NCBI RefSeq assembly: GCF_024220515.1 | Contig: NZ_JAMXOT010000033.1 | Location: 1 to 47,494 of the forward strand | Direction: 5' to 3' | Length of the DNA: 47,494 bases | From: Oscillatoria sp. HE19RPO | GTDB lineage: Bacteria > Cyanobacteriota > Cyanobacteriia > Cyanobacteriales > Laspinemataceae | Shown: one piece after another, positions 9,262 through 16,971 of the stretch | How the letters are laid out: every line of letters begins with the position of its first letter | How positions within the stretch are numbered: position 1 is the stretch's first letter | Notes under the pieces: generated by a model | What the model saw: only the letters and a program-made list of their open reading frames with translations | Told to the model about the DNA's origin: nothing | Database searches by the model: none | Position numbers and translations under genes: made by a program

Positions 9262-9665
9262 TGCCATCTGTCGTAGCAGATACGCATACCATAATTTGGT
9301 ATGTTTTTGACCTCCCCAGACTTTCTCCCTCGGCATTAAATGCTTTAGAACAAGCAGCGACTGAGGGAGATATCATCTATTTTTCTGCTATTTCTATTGT
9401 AGAAATTTCTTATTTGATTGAACGAGGGCGTTTAGTAAATGAGGTGCTGACCCGAGTTTTAAATGCAGCGGATAATCCGAATATGGGCATTTTATTAGCA
9501 CCCTTGGATCGGAATATTGCCGCAACTGTTCGACAAATTGACAGGGCAACTGTGCCAGATATGCCAGACCGGATTATTGCGGCGACTGCTTTATCTTTAA
9601 ATCTTCCCTTAGTCACCCGTGACCGGAAAATTCAGGCATTAACGACGATTCAGACGATTTGGTAA
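9261..9665 (+). CDS. PIN-domain toxin (VapC-like ribonuclease)
   Basis: A 134-residue PIN-domain protein, the expected ribonuclease partner of the overlapping antitoxin. The acidic metal-binding residues of the PIN active site are present: Asp in VVADTHTIIWY (residue 7), Glu in ISIVEISYLIE (about 48), Asp in MPDRIIAATALSL (about 107) and Asp in VTRDRKI (near 125). Length is family-typical, so the toxin looks intact. VapC-type enzymes cleave tRNAs or rRNA; the target here is unknown. Translation is coupled to the antitoxin by a one-base overlap. The pair is followed directly by direct-repeat DNA (9675-9836). Confidence 0.88.
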   Translation: MPSVVADTHTIIWYVFDLPRLSPSALNALEQAATEGDIIYFSAISIVEISYLIERGRLVNEVLTRVLNAADNPNMGILLAPLDRNIAATVRQIDRATVPDMPDRIIAATALSLNLPLVTRDRKIQALTTIQTIW

Positions 9666-9674
9666 TTCATACAA

Positions 9675-9836
9675 TCGAGGGTCATTAGTCCTTGGTCATT
9701 TGTCATTTGTCATTTGGATTGTTGAATACCAAGGACTATCGAGGGTCATTAGTCCTTGGTCATTTGTCATTTGTCATTTGGATTGTTGAATACCAAGGAC
9801 TAAGGACTAAGGACCAAGGACAAATGACAAATGACC
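9675..9836. repeat. 64-bp direct duplication plus heptamer STRR and its inverted copy
   Basis: A 64-bp block is present twice in tandem (9675-9738 and 9739-9802). Each copy contains CATTTGTCATTTGTCATTT (a run of the CATTTGT heptamer) and ends with ACCAAGGACTA. Immediately after, AGGACCAAGGACAAATGAC (from about 9809) is the inverted complement of the start, so the whole can fold into a long hairpin between the convergent PIN and YbjN genes. The ACAAATG heptamer is the same one tandemly repeated at 35434-35475. Confidence 0.85.
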
Positions 9837-9852
9837 CTATGTCCTGCTTCAC

Positions 9853-10329
9853 CTATTGTCCGTACTCCGCCAGCAGTTTTTCATCATTTTCATCCGCGAT
9901 CGCCGCTACGATGGTGACGCATCGCGAAATTTCGCTGGGATTGAGGTCCATGACGGTGCGGCTACTGAGGACCGTCACTCGGTCGTCCACAATGCCAAAG
10001 TGGGCTTCATAAGTGCTCAGCCAGTTCATTTCCAATAACTTCCGCATTAACTCCGGTTCGTTCTTGGCGGGGAGTTGGAGGACGAAGGACCAAACGGTTA
10101 AAGTATCCTCATCACTGGTTCCTGACAGTTGCACGAACACTTCAACACTGCCGTATTTGAATTTCCAAAGATGACCCGATTCGTTGAGCGCAAACATCAC
10201 CTTTTGGTCCTGAGCCAAACTGCCAATGACGGTTTCAAGTTCCTCTACGAGGTTAGTCTCTGAAGGCTCCTCTAATAACTCTTCCGTAGAAGGGGTGGGA
10301 GTGCATTGGGTTTCTAAGTCGGTTGTCAT
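9853..10329 (-). CDS. YbjN-domain protein
   Basis: A 158-residue acidic soluble protein with the YbjN/type-III-chaperone-like fold pattern: an acidic N-terminal helical region (TPSTEELLEEPSETNLVEEL), then alternating strands such as MFALNESGHLWKFKYGSVEV and LTVWSFVLQLPAKNEPELM, and a final helix after LNPSEISRCVTIVAAIADEN. The domain is usually a protein-protein interaction module; role unknown. The frame extends 49 codons further upstream, but MTTDLETQ at 10329 has AGGA placed seven to ten bases before it and removes an unlikely Arg-rich extension. YbjN assignment is by motif recognition and length, moderately sure. Confidence 0.7.
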   Translation of the reverse strand: MTTDLETQCTPTPSTEELLEEPSETNLVEELETVIGSLAQDQKVMFALNESGHLWKFKYGSVEVFVQLSGTSDEDTLTVWSFVLQLPAKNEPELMRKLLEMNWLSTYEAHFGIVDDRVTVLSSRTVMDLNPSEISRCVTIVAAIADENDEKLLAEYGQ

Positions 10330-10594
10330 TATCAGGTTCCTACTGGTGCATCGTTGGGTTTTTCTTAGACCTTGTATAGCGTATCCATGCCGTTTCTGTC
10401 TACTCTCCAAGGACTGATAGATTGCGGTGGCATTGATCATTCGAGTGCGAGCAGTTGAGTCGCTTACCCTTGACAATAGAAGCGTTCAAAACGCTGTCGT
10501 CTCTATTTTTAAGGCTTAAATAGGGTTTCGGCTGATTGGATAGGGCCGATCGCCTCCGCCACAGCAGGCGATCGCCTCTTTCAAGTCGCCCGAC

Positions 10595-11662
10595 CTATTC
10601 ACTCAAGTGAGGCTTACGGGCGGTCCAATATTTACTCATGAAATGGGTTTCAATTTCAACATCCTTGAACCCGGCTGTTTCTAATCGCTCGACTAAATCA
10701 TCCTGAATATAATGCCGGTAGTAGGGTTCATGAAACATCTGAGGAAAGTTTTCCATAACCTCTTTCAATTCAGGAGAATCACTCACTTGAATCGAATCAC
10801 AAAGGGTTAAACTTCCCCCGGGTTGCAGAACCCGGAAACATTCATTAATCACCGTTTGTCGAGCGTTCGCTGGAAGTTCATGGAATAGAAAAACGCTAGT
10901 TACGGCATGAAAATAATTATCCCGATAGGGCAACTCCTCTGCATTTGCCTGAGAGAGTTGGGGTAATTCCCCCGGAATTTGAGAGAGAATTTGATTCGCT
11001 TTTCGCAAGTAAGCCGGGGATAAATCAATCCCAAAAAGTGCAGCTTTCGGGAGCATTCCTCGGAGGAATTTTAGGGTGCGTCCGGTGCCACAGGCCACAT
11101 CTAAAATGCGGAGTTGATTTTGAGGAATGGCAGGCCAAGTATTGAGAGAGCGCTTTACGGGGGCTAAAATTCTTCGCCGCATGGCATCGGCAGACCCATT
11201 AAATAACAATTCTACCTGTAAATCATATAAGTTTGCCGAATTTTCACTTAAGTAACCATCGGTTTGGTGATGGAAGTTTTGCAGATAGTAGGCCGGATAG
11301 CTGCTGGTATCGATGTCCGAGGGAAATTCCTGATTCTTGTTTTGTTGCGATCGCATCCAGACTGTCGGCATATCTAAACAGAGCAACGGATACTGCCGCA
11401 AAAAGTCTTCCCAGGGATGATCGAACAGCAGATCCGTCGGATAAATCCCCTGTTCTGCATCATTCCAGTCGGTTTCAATCAGGCGATCGAGTCGTTCCCG
11501 AATCAGCATTAACAGCTTGGGGGAGATGGGATTCGTCTTAGATTCGCGCGGGGGTGCAAAGGTTTTGAGTAACTGAGTGCTGATGGATTTATGAGCCAGA
11601 CTAAAATAGGTTTTGCTGTTTTGAACCGTTTGATAGGCTACTTTAGTGAGATAGTCGGTCAT
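10595..11662 (-). CDS. Class I SAM-dependent methyltransferase
   Basis: A 355-residue protein whose C-terminal half is a Rossmann-like methyltransferase: motif I ILDVACGTGRTLKFL (about residues 185-199), the acidic ribose-binding residue in ALFGIDLSPAYL (about 210-221), NAEELPYRDNYF as post-II, and VLQPGGSLTLCDSIQV as motif III. The N-terminal ~170 residues are not part of the fold and contain Trp/Tyr-rich segments (DHPWEDFLRQYPLLCLDMPT); this long extension is seen in a cyanobacterial subfamily of unknown substrate. The methyl acceptor cannot be predicted. A HIP1-containing inverted repeat (10547-10574) lies just past the stop and no T-tract follows it. Confidence 0.8.
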   Translation of the reverse strand: MTDYLTKVAYQTVQNSKTYFSLAHKSISTQLLKTFAPPRESKTNPISPKLLMLIRERLDRLIETDWNDAEQGIYPTDLLFDHPWEDFLRQYPLLCLDMPTVWMRSQQNKNQEFPSDIDTSSYPAYYLQNFHHQTDGYLSENSANLYDLQVELLFNGSADAMRRRILAPVKRSLNTWPAIPQNQLRILDVACGTGRTLKFLRGMLPKAALFGIDLSPAYLRKANQILSQIPGELPQLSQANAEELPYRDNYFHAVTSVFLFHELPANARQTVINECFRVLQPGGSLTLCDSIQVSDSPELKEVMENFPQMFHEPYYRHYIQDDLVERLETAGFKDVEIETHFMSKYWTARKPHLSE

Positions 11663-11751
11663 GGTAGGGGTGAATCAATGCGATCGATGATGTTTTAATA
11701 TAAATAATTGTAACGAAACCTCAGTCAACCCGCTTTGTTCACTGGTGTCAC

Positions 11752-11783
11752 CAAAAAGGGCCACCCTAACCGGGTGGCCCTTG
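11752..11783 (-). terminator. Rho-independent terminator of glnA
   Basis: Read on the minus strand, AAGGGCCACCC-ggtta-GGGTGGCCCTT is a perfect 11-bp GC-rich stem with a 5-nt loop followed by TTTTT-GG, 36 bases after the glnA stop codon. A convincing intrinsic terminator. Confidence 0.9.
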
Positions 11784-11819
11784 TCTAATTAATTCGCCAA
11801 GGGTATGTAACCCAAGGGA

Positions 11820-13241
11820 TTAACAATCGTAGTAGAGTGCAAACTCGTATGGGTGAGGACGCAAACGCATCGGGTTCACTTCATTGTCAAGTTTGTACTC
11901 AATCCAGTTGGTGATGAAATCTTCCGTAAACACACCGCCAGCCGTCAGGAACTCATGATCCGCTTCCAGGGCCTTGAGTGCATCCAACAGAGAGCCAGGA
12001 GTAGAGGGGACCTTAGCCAACTCTTCCGGGCTCAAGTCATAGATATCCACATCCAAAGGATCACCGGGATCAATTTGATTCTTAATCCCATCAATACCAG
12101 CGCAGAGCATCGCCGCAAACGCCAAGTAAGGGTTACAGGTGGCATCAGGACAACGGAACTCCATGCGTTTCGCCTTTGGATTCGGTCCAGAAAGGGGAAT
12201 CCGGATCGAGGCAGAACGGTTACCTTGGGAATAAGCCAAGTTCACCGGGGCTTCAAAACCAGGAACCAACCGCTTGTAAGAGTTGGTGGTGGGGTTAGTA
12301 ATCGCTAACAAAGCCGGAGCGTGCTTGAGCAAACCGCCAATATAATACAGTGCAGATTTGCTCAAATTCGCATACTCATTTCCAGCGAAGGTGGGTTGAC
12401 CATTTTGCCAGATCGACTGGTGGGTGTGCATCCCCGAGCCATTATCGTTAAATAAAGGCTTCGGCATAAATGTCACCGTCTTGCCATATTTCTTAGCAAC
12501 GTTTTTGATGACATACTTGTAAGTCATCAAATAGTCCGCCGCTTGCACCAAGGGAGCAAAGCGAATCCCCAGTTCATTTTGTCCGCCGGTGGCGACTTCA
12601 TGGTGATGCTTTTCAATGGGAACACCGCAATCCGCCATTGTCAGCAGCATTTCGGTCCGCATATCTTGGAGGGTATCCGTTGGCGCAACGGGGAAATACC
12701 CTTCCTTGTAACGGGGTTTATAACCGAGGTTCCCACCCGCTTCTTGCTTACCAGAGTTCCAGCGTCCTTCCACGGAATCAACGTAGTAATAGCCGGTGTT
12801 TTCAGTTTGATCGAAGCGGACATCATCAAACACAAAGAATTCAGCTTCAGGGCCGACGAAAGCCATATCGCCCAACCCGGTGGCAATCAGATAGTCCAAG
12901 GATTTTTGAGCGATGGTGCGGGGGTCGCGGCTGTACCATTCGCCGGTGCGGGGTTCCTTGATGCTGCAAATCATGCTGAGAGTTTTCTCGGACATGAAGG
13001 GGTCGATCCAAGCCGTTGTGGGGTCGGGGACCATTGACATATCCGATTCATTGATGGCTTTCCAACCCCGGATGCTGGAACCATCGAAGGCGACGCCTTC
13101 ATCGAAGGCACTTTCGTCAATCAAGTCGCGATAGAACGAGCAGTGCTGCCAGATTCCTGGCGTATCGATGAACTTGAGATCGATGATCTTGATGTCTTGC
13201 TCGCGGATATAATTTAAAACTTCTTGTGGAGTCTGGAACAT
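11820..13241 (-). CDS. glnA: Glutamine synthetase type I (GlnA)
   Basis: The 473-residue GSI enzyme condenses ammonium with glutamate using ATP and is the entry point of nitrogen into the GS-GOGAT cycle. Signature stretches are intact: FDGSSIRGW (about 52-60), the metal-ligand [12 protein letters not shown], the catalytic [24 protein letters not shown] and the C-terminal [14 protein letters not shown] tyrosine in IYDLSPEE (about residue 401) occupies the adenylylation position of enterobacterial GS, but cyanobacterial GS is normally controlled by small inactivating factors instead. AGAGGAGATATTA precedes the ATG, a good ribosome site. Transcription should start near 13625 from an NtcA-dependent promoter, leaving a long leader; an intrinsic terminator follows. 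Confidence 0.98.
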   Translation of the reverse strand: MFQTPQEVLNYIREQDIKIIDLKFIDTPGIWQHCSFYRDLIDESAFDEGVAFDGSSIRGWKAINESDMSMVPDPTTAWIDPFMSEKTLSMICSIKEPRTGEWYSRDPRTIAQKSLDYLIATGLGDMAFVGPEAEFFVFDDVRFDQTENTGYYYVDSVEGRWNSGKQEAGGNLGYKPRYKEGYFPVAPTDTLQDMRTEMLLTMADCGVPIEKHHHEVATGGQNELGIRFAPLVQAADYLMTYKYVIKNVAKKYGKTVTFMPKPLFNDNGSGMHTHQSIWQNGQPTFAGNEYANLSKSALYYIGGLLKHAPALLAITNPTTNSYKRLVPGFEAPVNLAYSQGNRSASIRIPLSGPNPKAKRMEFRCPDATCNPYLAFAAMLCAGIDGIKNQIDPGDPLDVDIYDLSPEELAKVPSTPGSLLDALKALEADHEFLTAGGVFTEDFITNWIEYKLDNEVNPMRLRPHPYEFALYYDC

Positions 13242-13625
13242 TAATATCTCCTCTGTTCTGGGTTAGGGTCAATCGACGTCAGGGAACGAGCGTGCCGACA
13301 AGGGGCAGGATGTCAAAGCGGTTTGGGTACGAACCTAGATCTAGCCGGATCTCTTTCCGGGTCAGGTTTAGTGGGAAGAGAGGCATTCGGGGTGCGCCCG
13401 CGAACTTCGAGGATTCAGATCTATCGGTCTATTTTCGATGGCAAAGTCGGTGCCGATCGCCAGGAACAATGCAGGGTCAATACATTGCAAAATTCCCCTC
13501 TGTCGCTTGAGTTGATAGCGCATCTGCTCCCTTATGGCGTTGGCGATCGCGGATTAGCAAGGTGCAGATCCGCCGGTGTGCAGCACCATCGCTCGTCAGG
13601 CTCCAAGATTCAGTTGCGTTATCTC
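13242..13625 (-). promoter_or_regulatory. Long (~380 nt) 5' leader of glnA
   Basis: The distance between the predicted NtcA-dependent start (about 13625) and the glnA ATG (13241) is about 380 nt. I looked for the conserved core of the glutamine (glnA-type) riboswitch and did not find it. The leader contains several short dyads and HIP1 sites but no credible upstream ORF on the minus strand. A second, constitutive promoter closer to the gene is possible and would shorten it. Confidence 0.4.
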
Positions 13626-13631
13626 TGAATC

Positions 13632-13673
13632 ATCCTAGGGATTGACTTAGGGATTTTTTGTATCAATTGATAC
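13632..13673 (-). promoter_or_regulatory. NtcA-activated glnA promoter
   Basis: GTATCAATTGATAC at 13660-13673 fits the NtcA consensus GTA-N8-TAC and is a full palindrome. On the minus strand exactly 22 nt downstream comes TAGGAT (13632-13637), matching the TAN3T -10 box. This is the canonical class II NtcA promoter layout, with the box replacing the -35. It predicts induction of glnA under nitrogen limitation through 2-oxoglutarate/PipX-NtcA. Confidence 0.9.
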
Positions 13674-13820
13674 AAAAATCTGTTTCCTGAGTATTCTGGA
13701 CAACTCTGGTTGGATTTAAGCACAATTCTGAGTGACGACGAATAGAGAAAATATTAAGGATTTAAGGGGGAGGATGGGGAGGGTGGGAGAGATGGGGTAG
13801 ATGGGGTAGATGGGGTAGAT

Positions 13821-13989
13821 GTTTGTAGTAACGACTTCAGTCGTTGCTTTCGTGTCATGGCGGATGCCATGACACGCACACTGAGCGCCTTAAGCACCTG
13901 TTTAGGCACTGGAGCGATCGCCTCCAAAGGGGCGCGTTACTTGGCATCCGCCAAGTAACGCGGTAACGACTGAAGTCGTTACTACAAAC
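13821..13989. mobile_element. 169-bp MITE-like element, family B, with 25-bp perfect terminal inverted repeats
   Basis: Bases 13821-13845 and 13965-13989 are perfect 25-bp inverted repeats (core GTAGTAACGACTTCAGTCG). Inside are two further palindromes: GTGTCATGG-cggat-CCATGACAC-like at about 13851-13875 and GCGTTACTTGG-catccg-CCAAGTAACGC at about 13934-13961. There is no ORF. Flanks are themselves purine-rich (GGGGTAGAT repeats, 13790-13820) on the left and the complementary CCCCCATCTCC repeats on the right (13998-14045), which enlarges the palindrome. Copies or half-copies of the same terminus occur at 35336-35396 and 47358-47494. Confidence 0.88.
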
Positions 13990-14045
13990 ATTGGACCCAT
14001 CTCCCCCATCTCCCCCATCCTCCCCATCTCCCCCATCCTCCCCAC

Positions 14046-14313
14046 CCCGATCGCCTTTCTATCGAGTGTACGCTCGATAGTCTGTTCCTGGGTATCGCTT
14101 TGTAGTAGACTACAAACGTTCGAGCATCTGACGTCCGAGGGGAAGCAAAGGCCAATTTGCCTCCATCCCTCCTAAGTATTCTTGCTCATTAAAGGAGTCA
14201 AAATACTCAAGGGCGATCGGTCCTGTTGTTGCCCGAATCTGGATAACGCACAACACTCTCATTGACACAAGAGTGGTAAACCATCTGTTGACACTGTTAG
14301 GAGAAGAAATTTA
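14046..14313 (+). promoter_or_regulatory. apcF upstream region with two dyads
   Basis: CTATCGAG-tgtacg-CTCGATAG (14059-14080) and TTTGTAGT-ag-ACTACAAA (14099-14116) are perfect dyads in the 270 bp before apcF and could be operator or leader hairpins. I cannot assign a -10/-35 pair. AGGAGAAGAA is a strong ribosome site before the ATG at 14314. Confidence 0.4.
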
Positions 14314-14823
14314 ATGCGCGACGCAATCACAAGCCTGATAAAAAACTATGACGTCACAGGTCGCTATCTCGATCGCGACGCCATTGATAACCTGAAGTCC
14401 TATTTTCAAACCGGGACTGTCCGGGTACAAGCGGCTGGAATTATTAATGCCAATGCAGCCGAACTGGTGAAACTAGCCGGGATCCGTTTATTTGCCGATT
14501 TACCTGAGTTAATTCGTCCCGGTGGAAATGCCTATACGACCCGTCGCTATGCGGCCTGCCTGCGGGATATGGACTATTATCTGCGGTATGCCAGCTATGC
14601 CTTAGTTGCAGGAAATACCGACGTTCTCGATGAACGAGTTCTGCAAGGATTGCGGGAAACTTACAATTCTTTAGGCGTTCCCATTGGACCGACCGTAGTT
14701 GGGATTCAAATCCTCAAAGAAATGGTCAGAGAAAAGGTCACCGAAGCAGGGATTCAACCCGGTGATTGGTTAGATCAACCCTTTGATCATATTAGTCGCG
14801 AGTTAAGCGAACGCGACATTTAG
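14314..14823 (+). CDS. apcF: Allophycocyanin beta-18-type subunit (ApcF)
   Basis: A 169-residue phycobiliprotein of the allophycocyanin beta class, the minor core subunit of the phycobilisome that replaces ApcB next to the core-membrane linker. The start MRDAITSLIKNYDVTGRYLD, the GGNAYTTRRYAACLRDMDYY segment with the phycocyanobilin-binding Cys (about residue 82) and the preceding modified-Asn position (GGNAY, about 72), and the YNSLGVPIGPTVVGIQ stretch are all typical. It differs from the standard ApcB in its C-terminal tail (PGDWLDQPFDHISRELSERD), which is longer and more acidic, as in ApcF. It is monocistronic: a terminator follows directly. Distinguishing ApcF from ApcB rests on sequence recollection. 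Confidence 0.9.
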   Translation: MRDAITSLIKNYDVTGRYLDRDAIDNLKSYFQTGTVRVQAAGIINANAAELVKLAGIRLFADLPELIRPGGNAYTTRRYAACLRDMDYYLRYASYALVAGNTDVLDERVLQGLRETYNSLGVPIGPTVVGIQILKEMVREKVTEAGIQPGDWLDQPFDHISRELSERDI

Positions 14824-14858
14824 TCGTCAGACTTTAAAACCGAATTTTGAATCTCGGG

Positions 14859-14888
14859 AAGTCCGCATTGGCGGACTTTATATTTTTT
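14859..14888 (+). terminator. Rho-independent terminator of apcF
   Basis: AAGTCCGC-attg-GCGGACTT (14859-14878) followed by TATATTTTTT, 36 bases past the apcF stop. A second hairpin, TTCCCTGATTA with TAATCAGGGAA (14922-14958), follows and may back it up. Confidence 0.88.
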
Positions 14889-15099
14889 GGGGGTGAGGGG
14901 TCTTAATCAATCCTTTAATTTTTCCCTGATTAGCTTAATAAAAAGGTTAATCAGGGAAATCCCCAATCCGGGTTAGTAACCTGATAGCTGAATTTTATAT
15001 CCTCACACTGCTATAGAGATAAGAAATGGAGCATTTCTACATCTTCTTTTTATTTGAGGTTATCTCCACCGGATTTTGGATGACTCGCTATCCCTTTTT

Positions 15100-15297
15100 T
15101 TAAAAAGCAGCCAGGTCGCCCCAGACATGACAACCCTGAAGTAGGTTTTTAATCCGCGATCGCTCTAAAAATTGACTGGCGATCGCTTCTACCTTGCCAT
15201 TGGGATAAACAATATAAATGCTATCTCCACTCAGAACCGCTAATGGATTTTCTGAGGGGTTGAAGGAATCACGGTCGGTCGCTTGTAAGAAGGCCAT
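15100..15297 (-). CDS. Small hypothetical protein, 65 residues
   Basis: A short protein (AVLSGDSIYIVYPNGKVEAI in the middle, ending CHVWGDLAAF). It looks like a single small beta-rich domain with no signal or membrane segment. The IYIVYPNGKVEAIASQFL phrase is protein-like rather than a random frame, and the coding density fits the flanking spacing, so I consider it probably real. No Shine-Dalgarno of note precedes the ATG. Function unknown; no partner gene. Confidence 0.5.
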   Translation of the reverse strand: MAFLQATDRDSFNPSENPLAVLSGDSIYIVYPNGKVEAIASQFLERSRIKNLLQGCHVWGDLAAF

Positions 15298-15656
15298 ACC
15301 TGAATTTGCCTAGAACGTCAATATTGGTTCTGAAATTGTTGCCTATATCAATCATCAAGCCATTTCTATATTTGCTAAGTGATCCTACTTAGTCCATGAG
15401 GCGATCGCAAACATCTACAAAGGCGATCGCGATCGTTTCTAAAATGGACTGTATGTGATATAGACGTAAAAAGTTCCCTGATTCCTGAACTTAAAGAGGA
15501 TTCCCCCAGTCCTGAAAATGCCACACCCTTTTCAGAGTATGACCTTCTGGTATAAGGCCCAGATGTCCAGGATGATTTTAAAAACGGATTTTGTGATGTT
15601 ATCAAAGCTTTAAAGGGATTTTCAGTCTATTTCAGTCTATAGATAGATTTAAACCC
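15298..15656. other. Gene-free stretch
   Basis: About 360 bp with several HIP1 octamers around 15400-15440. A 76-codon minus-strand frame (15375-15605) has no ribosome site and an Arg/Ser-rich composition that looks non-coding. I see no repeat family or terminator here. Confidence 0.4.
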
Positions 15657-16160
15657 TTAATAAGTCTGATGGTCCCCCAGTACACTCCAGGGCGTGAGAG
15701 TTTCCACTTGCGCCACCTGGGTTTCAGGCAGAGTTTGAACGACGACTAAGGGAATGAGTCCACAGAGAAAAGAACTCAAGACAACCAGGGAAACGGTTAG
15801 GAATCGATTCGGGCGATCGCCTGAAATCTCATTCCAAGGGCGTTGATTTCCTGAATGTTCTCCGGTGAAATTGCATTCATTTAGTAATAATTCCAGAGAC
15901 GGATGCTCGGTAGAACCTGGGATTTCTCTTGGTAAAACAGAGACTGTGACTTCAGTTTTCGAGATCGCTACCGCTGCGAGTTCTTTTAATTGTTGCAAGG
16001 CATCAAAAATTTCGCGATCGCTATAAGGATGATCCCGATATTCTGCTGTCCAGGCTTTAAAATCTTGCAAATCCACCTTAACAGGTGATTCCCCGCTTCC
16101 TCTGCGCTGAATCCAGCCATACAACAAATTGGCGCAGGGATTGAGTTTTGCTTCTAACAT
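15657..16160 (-). CDS. Hypothetical protein with one C-terminal membrane segment
   Basis: A 167-residue protein of unknown family. Residues 1-75 resemble a helical, winged-helix-like region (PCANLLYGWIQRRGSG, then DREIFDALQQLKELAAVAIS). A polar linker follows, then a single hydrophobic segment at about 120-142 (FLTVSLVVLSSFLCGLIPLV) and a short tail ending HQTY. The topology suggests a tail-anchored protein with a cytosolic nucleic-acid- or protein-binding N-domain. That is inference from hydrophobicity and helix pattern only. It is isolated between gene-free stretches. Confidence 0.6.
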   Translation of the reverse strand: MLEAKLNPCANLLYGWIQRRGSGESPVKVDLQDFKAWTAEYRDHPYSDREIFDALQQLKELAAVAISKTEVTVSVLPREIPGSTEHPSLELLLNECNFTGEHSGNQRPWNEISGDRPNRFLTVSLVVLSSFLCGLIPLVVVQTLPETQVAQVETLTPWSVLGDHQTY

Positions 16161-16571
16161 GAGTGCCTCTCCACTGTAACTTCAACTGCGGATCCAAGCT
16201 AATTCCTCGTCTTAATCAAACTCCCTCACTCTATTCAATCGCATCTCGTCTCTCCAGACTCCAGGGATCAAGAGGGGGATGAAGAACATGGGTCATTTTT
16301 CTTGGATTTCTCTTTAATGGTAACATTGGTTACAGTTCCGTCCATAATTCTGTGCGTAAGTTTTCGTAAAAAAATATGAAGCATTCAGCTTTGAGTGCTT
16401 CTGGAGAGGTTCTGCACAACGAGGACCCTCCCAGGTCCCTCTTGGTCAATGAAAAGTTTGGGAAGGATGTAAAAGCTTCAATGGTCATCAATTCTTGACA
16501 ATTCAAAATTATTAATGATTCATGACGGATAAAAATTTATCCCGCTTGATCCAGTGCCTGAAACCTGGTTC
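16161..16571. other. Gene-free stretch upstream of the hypothetical gene and left of a transposon remnant
   Basis: About 410 bp. The right part is AT-rich (16300-16520) and includes the imperfect hairpin AAGCATTCA-gct-TTGAGTGCTT near 16380-16402. No supported gene. It ends where the inverted terminus of the transposase remnant begins. Confidence 0.4.
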
Positions 16572-16958
16572 ACTGACAAAAGAATCAGAGGAGAAGGCTG
16601 AAGAATTTGCTAGACATCTCCTCCTAACTGAGATCGGTCTGTGTCCTTTCTCGCCTCTGCTTTGTTCTGGCTTTGGCTATTTATGTCCCGGCTCAGGGTC
16701 TTGATGTTGTCCATTCTGGCCAGCTTCGATGGGTTGACCCTCATTGGTTTCGGGGGAATAGCTATTTTCGTCTGGGTCTTGAGTGGGTTCGCTGTGTTCT
16801 TGCCCAAGGTTTGCGCTTCCTTCGACCCGTTGTTTTTACTTCTAATTCTGACCCTGACCCGGCTATGGCTTCTCGCTCTGAGTATGGGCTTCGCTCTCAA
16901 TGGCTTGAGTTTCCAGGTCGGCTCTTTTTCTTACTCCCCTGAGTGATCTTTTGTCAGT
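16572..16958 (+). mobile_element. Internally deleted insertion-sequence remnant, copy 1 (C-terminal transposase fragment)
   Basis: ACTGACAAAAGA at 16572-16583 and its exact complement TCTTTTGTCAGT at 16947-16958 mark terminal inverted repeats 387 bp apart. Inside, an open stretch from about 16634 to 16944 reads IYVPAQGLDVVHSGQLRWVD, then HWFRGNSYFRLGLEWVR and SNSDPDPAMASRSEYGLRSQ, which looks like the C-terminal end of an IS4-like transposase. A single extra T relative to copy 2 (GAGTTTCC versus GAGTTCC) shifts its last residues. There is no intact start and most of the catalytic domain is missing. Transposase assignment is by recognition of the phrase, not by search. Confidence 0.55.
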
Positions 16959-16971
16959 CAATCAGGGCATT

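Noticed and set aside
10330-10476. 49-codon upstream extension of the YbjN-domain gene
   Set aside because: Arg/Ser-rich and unlike the rest of the protein; a good ribosome site precedes the internal ATG at 10329.
13242-13625. Glutamine riboswitch in the glnA leader
   Set aside because: I searched for the conserved core of the motif on the minus strand and did not find it.
15375-15605. 76-codon minus-strand frame
   Set aside because: No ribosome site, low-complexity composition and HIP1-dense DNA; probably not coding.
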